This document shows positions 48,739-57,276 of a stretch of 64,000 bases of DNA, one piece after another. Every line of letters starts with the position of its first letter. Within the stretch, counting starts at the first letter, position 1. The position numbers and the translations under genes were made by a program. Source of the stretch: Mesorhizobium sp. WSM4904 (GTDB lineage: Bacteria > Pseudomonadota > Alphaproteobacteria > Rhizobiales > Rhizobiaceae); the NCBI RefSeq assembly GCF_029674545.1, contig NZ_CP121354.1:868001-932000 (forward strand), written 5' to 3'. Below the pieces are notes generated by a model. It was not told the DNA's origin. It worked only from the letters and a program-made list of their open reading frames with translations, and ran no database searches.

Positions 48739-50357
48739 GCGAAGACCCCATGCATGAACCAGCGCGGCGCGGCTTGCGGGGCGCTGCCGTAGAGGCCCTG
48801 GCGGTAGAGCCAGTAACGACGCCCCTCGCTGTCCTCGATGCGGTAATAGTCGCGGGTCGGCGCCTCTTCCTCGCCGGGCAGCTGCCGCCACCATTCCGCG
48901 GCAATGCGCTCCGGCCCTTCGGCGCGGGCGACGCGGTAAAGCGCGCGCCGCCAGCGGAAGTTCATCGGCGGCCCTTCCGGGATTTCGGTCGCCGGCACCT
49001 CGATCGGCTCGGGCGATCGGAACAGCCGCACCGGCCGCTCCGGCGGGTAGATGGTCATCGGCGGCGCGGCGCGGTCGGATTGTTTCGGCGGCATGCGCCT
49101 TCGCGGCGCTTCCGCGAAGGGAACTACCGCGACGGCGCGCTCCGGCAGATGGCTTTCGACGACGACCGGCTTCAGCACGGCGGCCTCGCCGAGGCGGGCG
49201 CGGATGCGGTCGGCGAACAAGGCGATGTCGGCGTCGTCGTCGCTCGTCTCGCCGGCAAGGTCGCCCTGCAGCATGTCGAAGGCGGCGACCGAAAGCACCG
49301 ACAGCCGCACGAGGTCGAAGCCGAAGCCGGCGTCGATGTTCTGTTCCAGCGCGGTCAGCCGTTCGTGGAACAGTTTGCGGATCAGCTGCGGCTCGCGCAT
49401 CGGGCGCGAGGTGCCGACCGCGATGCGGCTGACGGCGCCGTCGACGCGGAAGAGAAGAAGGGCGAGCGCCCTCGCGCCCTCGCCGCGGCGTTCGAGGTCG
49501 GCCTTCAGAGCGACGGCAAGCCGGCTCACCAGCCGTTCGATGTCGTCGGTGAGCATGATCGGCTCGGCAAGGTGGCGCTCGACCGAGAGCGGCGCCACCG
49601 GAAGGCGCGGCGACACGGCCTCGTCGAGGCGGCCGAGCGCCTGGTCGAGACGCAAAAGCAAGGTGGCGCCGAAGCGGCGGGCGAGCGGCGCGCGGGGTGC
49701 TGCCATCACCGCGCCCGCCGTGCGCAGGCCGACGCTTTCCAGGCTGATGCGGGTTTCCGGCGCGATGCGCAGCGCCGAAAGCGGCAAGGGTGCCAGAAGC
49801 GCCTCCTCCTCGCCGAAGGCCACGATGCGGTCGCCATGGAAGCGCGCCGCCGCCCAGGCGGCGCCCGGCGTCGAGGCGAGGCCAGCGCGGACATCGAAAC
49901 CCTGCTCGAAGAAACGGGTGAGGATCTCGTCCTGCATGGCGCGCTCGCCGCCGAACAGATGCGTGCAGCCGGTGACGTCGAGGAACAGCCCGTCCTCGCC
50001 GTCGATCGCCACCAGCGGCGTGTAGCGGTCGCACCAGTCGGCGAGGCCTTCGAGCAGGCGGCGGTCGGCTTCCGGGTCGGCCTCCACCACGTCGATCGAA
50101 GGGTGCATGGCGCGCGCATCGGCAATGCCCATGCCGCGCTTCAATTTGAGCGCCTCAGCCCGTTCGTCGAGGGCTGCGATGCGCTGGGCGTTGCTGTCGC
50201 GATGGCTGATCACCAGCGGTGGGTGAGATGGCGGCAGGTGATGCGACGGGCGGGAACGCCAGGACCGCCCCAGACGCTGGCGCAGGATCCGTTCCGCGCA
50301 AAGGTACGGGAACCACAGCGACAGAATTCTCTGTTCTTTCGGCAAAAGCGTGCTCAT
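48735..50357 (-). CDS. imuB: ImuB, Y-family polymerase-like mutagenesis protein
   Basis: A 540-aa protein. [20 protein letters not shown] and the DinB-like segment [25 protein letters not shown] (in parts) place it in the ImuB family, which resembles Y-family polymerases but is considered catalytically inactive and links DnaE2 to the beta clamp. [13 protein letters not shown] is another polymerase-like segment. The 5' end overlaps the imuA 3' end by 203 nt, and the 3' end overlaps dnaE2 by 4 nt. Cotranscription with both is almost certain. Confidence 0.93.
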   Translation of the reverse strand: MSTLLPKEQRILSLWFPYLCAERILRQRLGRSWRSRPSHHLPPSHPPLVISHRDSNAQRIAALDERAEALKLKRGMGIADARAMHPSIDVVEADPEADRRLLEGLADWCDRYTPLVAIDGEDGLFLDVTGCTHLFGGERAMQDEILTRFFEQGFDVRAGLASTPGAAWAAARFHGDRIVAFGEEEALLAPLPLSALRIAPETRISLESVGLRTAGAVMAAPRAPLARRFGATLLLRLDQALGRLDEAVSPRLPVAPLSVERHLAEPIMLTDDIERLVSRLAVALKADLERRGEGARALALLLFRVDGAVSRIAVGTSRPMREPQLIRKLFHERLTALEQNIDAGFGFDLVRLSVLSVAAFDMLQGDLAGETSDDDADIALFADRIRARLGEAAVLKPVVVESHLPERAVAVVPFAEAPRRRMPPKQSDRAAPPMTIYPPERPVRLFRSPEPIEVPATEIPEGPPMNFRWRRALYRVARAEGPERIAAEWWRQLPGEEEAPTRDYYRIEDSEGRRYWLYRQGLYGSAPQAAPRWFMHGVFA

Positions 50358-51222
50358 CGGGGTTCCACTCCAGTGTGAATTGTCCGGGCAGGGCCGTGCG
50401 GCTCTTGCCGATATCGACGGTGAAGGCGGGGCGGCCGATCGAGCCGGCGAGCGGGCCGGCGAGCGTCTCGCGGCTCGCCGCCGGCGCCGCCGAAACGATG
50501 AGGCGCACCGGTGCCGCCGTCGGTTCGGCCTCGCCGGCCTGGCGCAGCAGCAGCACCGGGCGGCCGGCGGCTTGGGCGCGGGCGTGCAGGCGGCGCGTCG
50601 CGGTAAGGTCGAGAAGCCGCGAGCTGCCGCGGATCTCCAGGATGACTGCGGCGAAGGCCGTCATGCGGGCGGCTTCCTCGGCGATCCACAGCGCGTCGAG
50701 AAGTTTCGGCGCTTCGGAAAACAGCAATTGTTCCGGCTCGATGCCGAAGAGGGCGTGAAGCCCCCTGGCATAGGGAAAGCCGGCCTCGCGGAAAATCTCC
50801 GCCGTGCCGATCCAGAGGACCGGCAGGCCCTGTTTCTGCTTGAGGATCAGGCTGGCGAGCGAGAGCGCGAAGCCGGCAACAGTGCCGGCATCGCGGGTTT
50901 CCAACCCATGGATTTCACTGAGCGCCGCCTTGGGCAGGCCGCCGCCGAGGGCGGTATCGAGGCGTTCGATGCCGGTGTGCAGGAAGGCATCCGGCGAGGC
51001 CACGGCAAGGCCGCGCCGAACGATGGTGACGCCCGAGCCTGTGGGTTCCGCAATTCCGGACGGAAGACCGCTTCGCACTTTTCCTGGAATTGCTCGCCCT
51101 GAAATTGTTCGGGGCGCGCCAGGCACCGGCGCTTCCAGGCGCTCGGGCAGCGTTCCCTCGATCTTCGCGATCTGGCGGCGCAGGGCAAAAACAGTGTCCC
51201 GCGCCACGGCGCTCATCGCCAT
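50155..51222 (-). CDS. imuA: ImuA, RecA-like mutagenesis accessory protein
   Basis: A 355-aa protein from the ATG at 51222 (MAMSAVARDTVFALRRQIAK), chosen because GGAAG lies 8 nt upstream; an ATG at 51243 would sit almost on the LexA box. TGIERLDTALGGGLPKAALSEI is the RecA/SulA-like core, and LPVLWIGTAEIFREAGFPYARGL and LEIRGSSRLLDLTATRRLHAR (in parts) follow. Residues about 43-58 (RAIPGKVRSGLPSGIA) come from an F-family repeat inserted in frame. The last 60 or so residues overlap imuB in another frame. Confidence 0.92.
   Translation of the reverse strand: MAMSAVARDTVFALRRQIAKIEGTLPERLEAPVPGAPRTISGRAIPGKVRSGLPSGIAEPTGSGVTIVRRGLAVASPDAFLHTGIERLDTALGGGLPKAALSEIHGLETRDAGTVAGFALSLASLILKQKQGLPVLWIGTAEIFREAGFPYARGLHALFGIEPEQLLFSEAPKLLDALWIAEEAARMTAFAAVILEIRGSSRLLDLTATRRLHARAQAAGRPVLLLRQAGEAEPTAAPVRLIVSAAPAASRETLAGPLAGSIGRPAFTVDIGKSRTALPGQFTLEWNPDEHAFAERTENSVAVVPVPLRGTDPAPASGAVLAFPPVASPAAISPTAGDQPSRQQRPAHRSPRRTG
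51050..51095. repeat. 46-bp repeat, family F (copy F2), inside imuA
   Basis: GCAATTCCGGACGGAAGACC, then GCTTCGCACTTTTCCTGGAATTGCTC. It is the same length as F3 (53525-53570) and strongly similar to it, with GCAATTCC at one end and GGAATTGC at the other. It lies wholly within imuA codons and keeps the frame open. Confidence 0.8.
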
Positions 51223-51245
51223 GACGTTCACTTCCGGCAGCAATT

Positions 51246-51260
51246 GTTCCTGTTATGTTC
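51246..51260 (-). promoter_or_regulatory. LexA (SOS) box of the imuA-imuB-dnaE2 operon
   Basis: GTTCCTGTTATGTTC is an exact match to the alphaproteobacterial LexA consensus GTTC-N7-GTTC. It lies 24 bp upstream of the chosen imuA start, over or next to the promoter. It predicts induction by DNA damage through LexA cleavage. Confidence 0.9.
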
Positions 51261-51405
51261 TTATAGATTCCAGAGGGCCTCGGAAGAGTCAAGCGGAGTC
51301 GCAAGGAATTTATTCCTTCAGCCTTTGCCCTGGGAATGACCCGCCGGCCGGCTTATTTGCCTCTATCGGCGCGAAAGCCTATATGCCGGGATCAAAGGAA
51401 ACTTC

Positions 51406-51843
51406 ATGGCCCGCATCTACAAGACCCGCACCTGGCACGACCAGCTCTCGCCATCGATGGACGAAATGGAGCTTCTGGCGCTGGAGGCCTATGCCCATCT
51501 GCCGGAGGAGTTCCGCCAGCTCACCGGCGAGATCGTCATCCAGATCGCCGACTTCCCGACCGACGAGATCATGGACGACCTGTCGCTGGAGACGCCCTTC
51601 GACCTGCTCGGCCTGTTCGAGGGGCGCGGCATCGCCGAGCGCTGGAACCCGCAGACCGGCGAGGGACCGAACCGCGTCACGCTCTATCGCCGCGCCATCC
51701 TCGACTACTGGGCCGAGAACGACGAGACGCTGGGCGACATCGTCACCCATGTGCTGATCCACGAGATCGGCCACCATTTCGGCCTCTCGGACGACGACAT
51801 GGAGCGGATAGAGGAAGCGGCCGAGCAAGCGGCGGCGGGGTGA
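51406..51843 (+). CDS. Metallopeptidase family protein (zincin, DUF1025-like)
   Basis: A 145-aa small zincin. The zinc site HEIGHHFGLSDDD gives HExxH at H119-H123 with a downstream Asp as the probable third ligand. FPTDEIMDDLSLETPFDLLGL and NRVTLYRRAILDYWAEN are family segments. There is no signal peptide, so it is cytosolic. Physiological substrate unknown. A lone gene, divergent from imuA. Confidence 0.9.
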   Translation: MARIYKTRTWHDQLSPSMDEMELLALEAYAHLPEEFRQLTGEIVIQIADFPTDEIMDDLSLETPFDLLGLFEGRGIAERWNPQTGEGPNRVTLYRRAILDYWAENDETLGDIVTHVLIHEIGHHFGLSDDDMERIEEAAEQAAAG

Positions 51844-51869
51844 GAACCACATCGCCATCCCAGGCAACT

Positions 51870-52080
51870 CGTCATCCTAGGGCGGAGCAAGGAGCGAAGC
51901 GACGCGCGTAGACCCTAGGATCCATGCCGTGACATGCGAGCGTTGCAGCGGTTCAGAAGCCGCGCTGCCTTTCAGCGAGAGGACACAAGTTCTGCAGCGT
52001 CGCACTTTTCGGCTCAGGTAACGGCATGGATCCTAGGGTCTGCGCTCCGCTTCGCGTCGCTCCGCCCTAGGATGACGAAG
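51870..52080. repeat. Long intergenic repeat, family C (copy C5)
   Basis: GTCATCCTAGGGCGGAGCAA, GGAGCGAAGCGACGC, GACCCTAGGATCCATGCCGT, interior, then ACGGCATGGATCCTAGGGTC, GCGTCGCTCCGCCCTAGGAT and GACGAAG. The outer 40 or so bases on each side are near-exact inverted copies, giving the best long hairpin of the family. Confidence 0.85.
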
Positions 52081-52105
52081 TCCTAGGGGCGCCGCCCTTT
52101 CTACC

Positions 52106-52312
52106 CTACCAATCGCTGAGCTTGGTGTCGGGTCCGTATTCCTGACCCTCGACATCCTTCACCACCGCCTGGCCGCAGCGCATCATCTTGCTTTCCTGGT
52201 CAAAGCCATAGGTCGGCGAGCCAAACAGGTGCCAGCCCTTGTTCAGGGCCGCCGTCACCTTGTGGCAGAAAGTGGAATCGTCCGGACCGGACAGAAAGCG
52301 GTAGAGCTTCAT
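52106..52312 (-). CDS. DUF1737 domain-containing protein
   Basis: A 68-aa small protein. MKLYRFLSGPDDSTFCHKVT then LNKGWHLFGSPTYGFDQESK and MMRCGQAVVKDVEG match DUF1737, whose function is unknown. It follows the CoA ester lyase gene by 29 nt on the same strand and is probably cotranscribed. The ATG at 52312 is preferred to a start at 52345, which would overlap the lyase stop. Confidence 0.85.
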   Translation of the reverse strand: MKLYRFLSGPDDSTFCHKVTAALNKGWHLFGSPTYGFDQESKMMRCGQAVVKDVEGQEYGPDTKLSDW

Positions 52313-52341
52313 TTTTCGACCCTGTCGTGAATATCCGCGCA

Positions 52342-53223
52342 TCATGCGCCGATGATTGCGGCCTTCGCCAGAAGTTTCTCGGCCTCGGCCAGATGCAGCC
52401 GCTCGACCATGCGGCCGTCCAGCGCGATGACGCCCTTGCCGGCATTTTCAGGCCGCGCGAACGCGTCCCTGATCGCGCGCGCCCTGGCCAGCGTCTCCGG
52501 CGCCGGCGAAAAGGCGCGGTTCGCCGGCTCGATCTGCTCGGGGTGGATCAACGATTTGCCGTCGAAGCCCATGGCGGCCGCCTCGGCGCATTCGTGGGCA
52601 AAACCGTCGAGGTCGCGAAAATCATTGGCGACGCCGTCGATCACGTCGAGGCCGCCGGCACGAGCAGCAAGCACCAGCTGCAGCAGCCACGGCATGAGGT
52701 AACGCCGGTCGGGCGTGGCGAGAATGCCGGTCGCCTTCACCAGATCGTTCGTTCCGGCAACGAAACAAGCGAGCCTCGAAGCCGGATCGCGGCCAAGCTC
52801 GGCGATGGCACCGATGTTGAGCAGCGCCTTCGGCGTCTCGATCATCGCCCACAGCTTCACCGTGTCCGGCGCGAAATCGTCATCCAGCCGATCGCCGGCC
52901 TCGAGGATGTCGCGCGGTGTGCCGATCTTGGGCAGAAGGATGCCGTCGGGCTCGGCCTTGGCGACGGCCAGCAGGTCGTCGATGCCCCATTCGCTGCCGA
53001 GCGGATTGATGCGCACCACCATCTCGCAGCGACGCTGTGGCCGCGCGGCGAGGATGCCTGCAAGTTTGTCGCGTGCGGAAACCTTGGCGGCGGGCGCCAC
53101 GCCATCCTCGAGGTCGATGATGACGGCATCGCAGGCCAAGGACGGGATCTTGGCCAGCGCCTTGTCGTTCGAGGCAGGCATGTAAAGCACCGAGCGGCGC
53201 GGGCGATAGGTGTCAACGGTCAT
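52342..53223 (-). CDS. CoA ester lyase (HpcH/HpaI aldolase family, CitE/Mcl-like)
   Basis: A 293-aa TIM-barrel lyase. RRSVLYMPASNDKALAKIPS, AVIIDLEDGVAPAAKVSAR and PKIGTPRDI are CitE-like; WAMIETPKALLNIGAIA and GFDGKSLIHPEQIEPANRAF hold the conserved acidic and C-terminal motifs. Members cleave or form malyl-CoA, methylmalyl-CoA or citramalyl-CoA. The exact substrate is uncertain. The start MTVDTYRPRRSVL at 53223 avoids a longer extension through a repeat. Confidence 0.9.
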   Translation of the reverse strand: MTVDTYRPRRSVLYMPASNDKALAKIPSLACDAVIIDLEDGVAPAAKVSARDKLAGILAARPQRRCEMVVRINPLGSEWGIDDLLAVAKAEPDGILLPKIGTPRDILEAGDRLDDDFAPDTVKLWAMIETPKALLNIGAIAELGRDPASRLACFVAGTNDLVKATGILATPDRRYLMPWLLQLVLAARAGGLDVIDGVANDFRDLDGFAHECAEAAAMGFDGKSLIHPEQIEPANRAFSPAPETLARARAIRDAFARPENAGKGVIALDGRMVERLHLAEAEKLLAKAAIIGA

Positions 53224-53402
53224 AGCCGATCTATGCAGACTGGAGGCGGGCGAGGCAAGGCGCGGAGCAATCTCCCCCCTTGAGGGAGAAGACGCTGGCG
53301 CCAGCCTGAAGCGATTTGCCCTGCACGAAATCTGCAAATCATTGCTGAAATTCTTAGCCAATCCGCCCCGAGCTTTTCGCGTCCGCCAGTGAAACAGGCG
53401 GC

Positions 53403-53573
53403 ATGAGAACACGCGAAAACCTCCGCTGGTCCTTGCCGCGCCGGCTGCGCAACGACGGCTGGTGGCTCGTCGAGCCGCAAAGGCTGCGCCCGATGCCGAT
53501 CGTCCTGCCCTTCGTCGCGCGATCGCAATTCCGGCCAGAAAACCGTCTCACACTTTTCCCGGAATTGCTCTAA
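53403..53573 (+). CDS. Possible small ORF of 56 codons ending in a repeat
   Basis: ATG at 53403 reads MRTRENLRWSLPRRLRNDGW, then WLVEPQRLRPMPIVLPFVAR, then SQFRPENRLTLFPELL and TAA. The last 15 or so residues are encoded by repeat F3. No family is recognised and no strong ribosome site is seen. It may be a chance frame. The rest of the 393-bp gap before the response regulator holds a partial B-type hairpin (CAATCTCCCCCCTTGAGGGA). Confidence 0.25.
   Translation: MRTRENLRWSLPRRLRNDGWWLVEPQRLRPMPIVLPFVARSQFRPENRLTLFPELL
53525..53570. repeat. 46-bp intergenic repeat, family F (copy F3)
   Basis: GCAATTCCGGCCAGAAAACC, then GTCTCACACTTTTCCCGGAATTGCTC. It has the same length and orientation as the copy inside imuA. 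Confidence 0.8.
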
Positions 53574-53616
53574 TCCTGCCGTTTCATCGAACTCTACACG
53601 CTTGGCCGCTGATTCC

Positions 53617-54315
53617 ATGCCGCACAACATCCTCGTTGCCGACGACGATCCGCATATCCGCGAGATCATCTGCTTCGCGCTGGAAAAGGCCGGCATGAAG
53701 ACGAATGCCGTCGCCGACGGCGCCGCGGCGCTGCGGGCGGTCGAGCGCCGCGCGCCGGACCTCATCGTGCTCGACATCGGCATGCCGGAGATGGACGGGC
53801 TGGAGGTCTGTAGGCGGCTCAGACAGAAATCCGACGTGCCGGTCTTGTTCCTGTCGGCGCGCGATGAAGAAATCGACCGCATCCTCGGGCTGGAAATGGG
53901 CGGCGACGACTATGTGACAAAGCCGTTCAGCCCGCGCGAGCTGGTCGCCCGCGTCAACGTCATCCTGCGGCGCGCCCGCCCGGCGGTGGCGGAGGAGGAA
54001 GCCGACGACCGGCAGTTCGCGCATGGCAAGCTGACGCTCGTTCCGGCCAGCCACGCCGCGAGTTTCGAAGGCAAGCCGCTCACCTTGACGGCGATCGAGT
54101 TCGCGATCCTGAAAGGCTTTCTCGCCCGCCCGCAGCATGTGCTTGGCCGCGACGCGGTGATGGCCAACGCCTATCAATCGAACATCCATGTCTCGGAGCG
54201 CACGGTCGACAGCCATATCCGCAACATCCGCGCCAAGCTGGCGGCGGTCGGCTGCTCGGATGCGATCGCGACGGTGCATGGCGTCGGCTTCCGGCTCGGC
54301 CGATGCGGTGGTTGA
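53617..54315 (+). CDS. OmpR family response regulator (CreB-like)
   Basis: A 232-aa regulator. The receiver domain starts MPHNILVADDDPHIREIICF, with the phosphoacceptor Asp in LIVLDIGMPEMDGLEV (D53) and DDYVTKPFSPRELVARV. The winged helix includes SNIHVSERTVDSHIRNIRAK and GVGFRLG. The ATG at 53617 is preferred to a TTG at 53602. It overlaps the kinase gene by 13 nt. Similarity to CreB is by overall look, not proven. Confidence 0.92.
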   Translation: MPHNILVADDDPHIREIICFALEKAGMKTNAVADGAAALRAVERRAPDLIVLDIGMPEMDGLEVCRRLRQKSDVPVLFLSARDEEIDRILGLEMGGDDYVTKPFSPRELVARVNVILRRARPAVAEEEADDRQFAHGKLTLVPASHAASFEGKPLTLTAIEFAILKGFLARPQHVLGRDAVMANAYQSNIHVSERTVDSHIRNIRAKLAAVGCSDAIATVHGVGFRLGRCGG

Positions 54316-55874
54316 GCAAGGAGAAATGGCGGCCGCGGCTCGCCACCGTCGTGGTCGCCATCCTGATCGTGGTGATGGCGCTGCCGCTGGTCGGGCTGTT
54401 CTTCTTCCGGCTTTATGAAAACCAGCTGATCCGCCAGACCGAGGGCGAGCTGATCGCGCAGGGCGCGGTCGTCGCCGCCGTCTATGCCGACGCGGTGCGC
54501 GCGGCCGGCATCGCTCCGGAGCGGTTGGGGGCGCCGATCTCGGCTGACCCTGCAAGGGACAATAACTATCCCTATCAGCCGATCGAGCCGCAGCTCGATC
54601 TTGCCGCCGACGATGTCATGCCGTCGCGACCGGCGGCCGTTCCCGCCACCGCCGATCCTGCCTTCGCCGCCGTCGGGGCGCGGCTCGACGGCATTCTGGA
54701 CGAGACGCAGAAGACGACGCTCGCCGGCTTCCGGCTGCTCGATCCGCACGGCGTGGTGATTGCCGGCGGCGGCGAGGTCGGACAGTCGCTCGGCCAGGCC
54801 GAGGAGGTGCGGCGGGCGCTTGCCGGCGCCTATGCAAGCGAGCTGAGACTCAGGATCCCGGACCAGCCGCCGCCGCCGCTCTATTCGGTGAGCCGAGGCA
54901 CCAAGGTGCGCGTCTTCGTCGCCCTGCCGGTCGAGGTCGCAGGCCGGGTCGCCGGCGTGGTCTACCTGTCGCGAACGCCGAACAACATCGTCAAGCACCT
55001 CTATGGCGAACGCGGCAAGGTCACGCTCGCCGCCATCGCCATCGTCGGCGGCACGCTGCTGATCGCGCTGGTGTTCATCCGTACCGTCAGCCGGCCGATC
55101 TACGCGCTGATCGAGCGTACCAAGCGGATCGCAGCGGGCGATCGCGAGGCGATGCGGCCGCTCGCCCATCACGGCACGCGCGAGATGGCGGCGCTGTCGG
55201 CCGCCTTCCTCGACATGGCGCAAAAACTGCAGTCACGCTCCGACAGCATCCAGACCTTCGCCACCCATGTCTCGCACGAGCTGAAATCGCCGCTGACGGC
55301 GATCCAGGGCGCGGCGGAATTGCTGAGGGATTCCGACGGGACGATGGACGAGGCCGAGCGGCGACGCTTTTCCGACAACATCGTCACCGATGCCGGACGG
55401 CTCAACCTGCTGGTGCGCCGGCTGCTCGAACTGGCGCGCGCCGAAAACCTGGCGCCGAGCGGTGAAAGCACGACGCTCCATGCGGCGCTGGCGCTGCTGC
55501 CGATCGACACCAGGCTGGAGGCGCGCATCGGATCGGGTGGCGATATCGGCCTCGGCATCTCGGGCGAGAATCTCGCGATCGTGCTCGCCAACCTCATCGA
55601 CAATTCGGCCAGGCATAGCGCGAAGCAGGTGACGATGGATGCCGCGGCCGCCGGAGACAGAGTAACGGTCCATGTCGGTGACGACGGCGACGGCATTTCG
55701 GCCAGCAACCGGGCAAAAGTATTCGAGCCGTTCTTCACCACAAGGCGCGAGGCCGGCGGCACCGGCATGGGCCTCGGCATCGTGCTGGCCCTCCTGAAAG
55801 CGCATGATGGCACGATCAGGCTGGTTGACTCCGAACGCGGCACGCGCTTCGAGATCGATCTGCCGGTAGTTTGA
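54303..55874 (+). CDS. Sensor histidine kinase (CreC-like)
   Basis: A 523-aa membrane kinase. The first membrane segment is ATVVVAILIVVMALPLVGLFFF, a long periplasmic domain of about 230 residues follows, and the second is LAAIAIVGGTLLIALVFI. HAMP, then the phosphoacceptor motif FATHVSHELKSPLTAIQG (H325), with CreC-like AAELLRD after it. ATP-binding boxes are NLIDNSARHS, GDDGDGIS and GTGMGLGIVLA. Partner of the overlapping response regulator. The signal is not known. Confidence 0.92.
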   Translation: MRWLSKEKWRPRLATVVVAILIVVMALPLVGLFFFRLYENQLIRQTEGELIAQGAVVAAVYADAVRAAGIAPERLGAPISADPARDNNYPYQPIEPQLDLAADDVMPSRPAAVPATADPAFAAVGARLDGILDETQKTTLAGFRLLDPHGVVIAGGGEVGQSLGQAEEVRRALAGAYASELRLRIPDQPPPPLYSVSRGTKVRVFVALPVEVAGRVAGVVYLSRTPNNIVKHLYGERGKVTLAAIAIVGGTLLIALVFIRTVSRPIYALIERTKRIAAGDREAMRPLAHHGTREMAALSAAFLDMAQKLQSRSDSIQTFATHVSHELKSPLTAIQGAAELLRDSDGTMDEAERRRFSDNIVTDAGRLNLLVRRLLELARAENLAPSGESTTLHAALALLPIDTRLEARIGSGGDIGLGISGENLAIVLANLIDNSARHSAKQVTMDAAAAGDRVTVHVGDDGDGISASNRAKVFEPFFTTRREAGGTGMGLGIVLALLKAHDGTIRLVDSERGTRFEIDLPVV

Positions 55875-55879
55875 GTCTG

Positions 55880-55925
55880 AGCATGATCTCGTCCGAAAAC
55901 CGGCTCCCACTTTTCGGGATCATGT
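55880..55925. repeat. Short palindromic repeat, family G
   Basis: AGCATGATCTCGTCCGAAAA, CCGGCTCCCACTTTTCGGGATCATG. GCATGATC/GATCATG arms and CCGAAAA/TTTTCGG form an imperfect hairpin. It resembles in layout, but not in sequence, family F. It lies between the kinase and the FAD oxidoreductase genes. Confidence 0.6.
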
Positions 55926-55948
55926 CCTAAGCCGGAGAGCCGAAAGAA

Positions 55949-57115
55949 GTGCGCTACGACATCGTCATCATCGGCGGGGCCATCGTCGGGTCCTCGCTCG
56001 CCTACTATTTGCGCGAAGAGGGTTTTTCGGGTTCGATCGCGCTGATCGAGCGCGATCCGCAATTTTCCCATTCGGCGACGACGCTGTCGCTGGCCTCGAT
56101 CCGCCAGCAATTCTCCATCCCGGAAAACATCCGCCTGTCGCAATTCACGCTGAAACTGTTCCGGCGGCTGAAGGAAACGTTCGGCGCCGACGCCGATATC
56201 GGCTTCCGCGAGGGCGGCTATCTCATCCTTGCCGGCGAGGCCGGACTGCCGATTCTGAAGGCCAATCACGAGACGCAGATCGCCGAAGGCGCCGACATCG
56301 TGCTGGAAGATGCCGATCAGCTGACGCGCCGTTTCCCGTGGCTGTCGGCCGAAGGTATTTCCGCCGGGGCCTATGGCCGCAGCGGCGAAGGCTGGTTCGA
56401 CGCGCATGCGCTGCTGATGCTGTTCCGCAAGGCGCTGCGCGACAAGAAGATCGATTTCATCGCCGCCTCGGTCACCGGCATTGCGCGCGAGGGCAACCGC
56501 GTCACCGGCGTCAGCCTCGACAATGGCGAGCGGCTCGAAGCCGGCATCGTCGTCAACGCCGCCGGACCGAACGCCGGCAAGGTCGCGGCTTTTGCCGGGC
56601 TCGCGCTGCCGGTCGAGCCGCGCAAGCGCAACGTCTTCGTCTTCGAGGCGCGCGAGAAATATGCCGGCATGCCGCTGCTGGTCGATCCCTCCGGCATCTA
56701 TGTGCGGCCCGAAGGCTCGGTCTACCTCACCGGCGGCGCCGAGCCGGAGGAAGGCGATCATGCTCCCGATCCCGGGGATTTCGAGGTCGAGTGGCCGCTG
56801 TTCGAAGAGGTGATCTGGCCGACCTTGGCCACCCGCATCCCCGCCTTCGAGGCGATCAAGCCGACGCGCGCTTGGGTCGGGCACTACGACTATAACACGC
56901 TCGACCAGAACGCGGTGATCGGGCCGCACCCGGAGGTCGGGAACTTCCTCTTCGCCAACGGCTTCTCCGGCCACGGCCTGCAGCAGGCGCCGGCGGTCGG
57001 CAAGGCGCTTTCGGAGCTGATCGTGCATGGCGGGTATCGCACGATCGACTGCTCGGCGTTCGGGTATGGGAGGGTGGCCGAGGGGCGGGCGTTCCGGGAG
57101 CTGAACGTGATCTAG
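55949..57115 (+). CDS. FAD-dependent oxidoreductase (DAO family)
   Basis: A 388-aa flavoprotein. The N-terminal MRYDIVIIGGAIVGSSLAYY is the FAD-binding motif. SLASIRQQFSIPENIRLSQF and GFREGGYLILAG resemble sarcosine oxidase/FOXRED1-like members, ARAGIVVNAAGPNAGKVAA-type NAAGPNAG follows, and GNFLFANGFSGHGLQQAPAV is the C-terminal signature. It starts at a GTG with AAAGAAG upstream. It probably oxidises an amine or amino acid; the substrate is unknown. Same strand as the CreBC-like pair. Confidence 0.88.
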   Translation: MRYDIVIIGGAIVGSSLAYYLREEGFSGSIALIERDPQFSHSATTLSLASIRQQFSIPENIRLSQFTLKLFRRLKETFGADADIGFREGGYLILAGEAGLPILKANHETQIAEGADIVLEDADQLTRRFPWLSAEGISAGAYGRSGEGWFDAHALLMLFRKALRDKKIDFIAASVTGIAREGNRVTGVSLDNGERLEAGIVVNAAGPNAGKVAAFAGLALPVEPRKRNVFVFEAREKYAGMPLLVDPSGIYVRPEGSVYLTGGAEPEEGDHAPDPGDFEVEWPLFEEVIWPTLATRIPAFEAIKPTRAWVGHYDYNTLDQNAVIGPHPEVGNFLFANGFSGHGLQQAPAVGKALSELIVHGGYRTIDCSAFGYGRVAEGRAFRELNVI

Positions 57116-57120
57116 GCCAG

Positions 57121-57275
57121 CGCCCCCTTCCCCCCTTGTGGGGGAAGGTGTCGCCGAAGGCGATGGATGAGGGGTGTTCCAGGGAATGCCAGCGTCTCAC
57201 TCCGCTGGAACACCCCTCATCCGTCTCGGCGCTGCGCGCCGATCCACCTTCTCCCACAAGGGGAGAAGGGGAGGT
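57121..57275. repeat. Palindromic intergenic repeat, family E (copy E3)
   Basis: CCTTCCCCCCTTGTGGGGGA, GATGGATGAGGGGTGTTCCA, CGTCTCACTCCGCTGGAACA, CCCCTCATCCGTCTCGGCGC, CACCTTCTCCCACAAGGGGA. Close to E1 over its whole length. It fills the gap between two convergent genes. Confidence 0.82.
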
Positions 57276-57276
57276 G

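Noticed and set aside
45418-50034. A single open frame of 1538 codons covering dnaE2 and most of imuB
   Set aside because: The first 430 or so codons are the out-of-frame reading of imuB, rich in Arg/Ala/Gly. The DnaE2 family match begins only at 48738, where an ATGA overlap with imuB gives the natural start.
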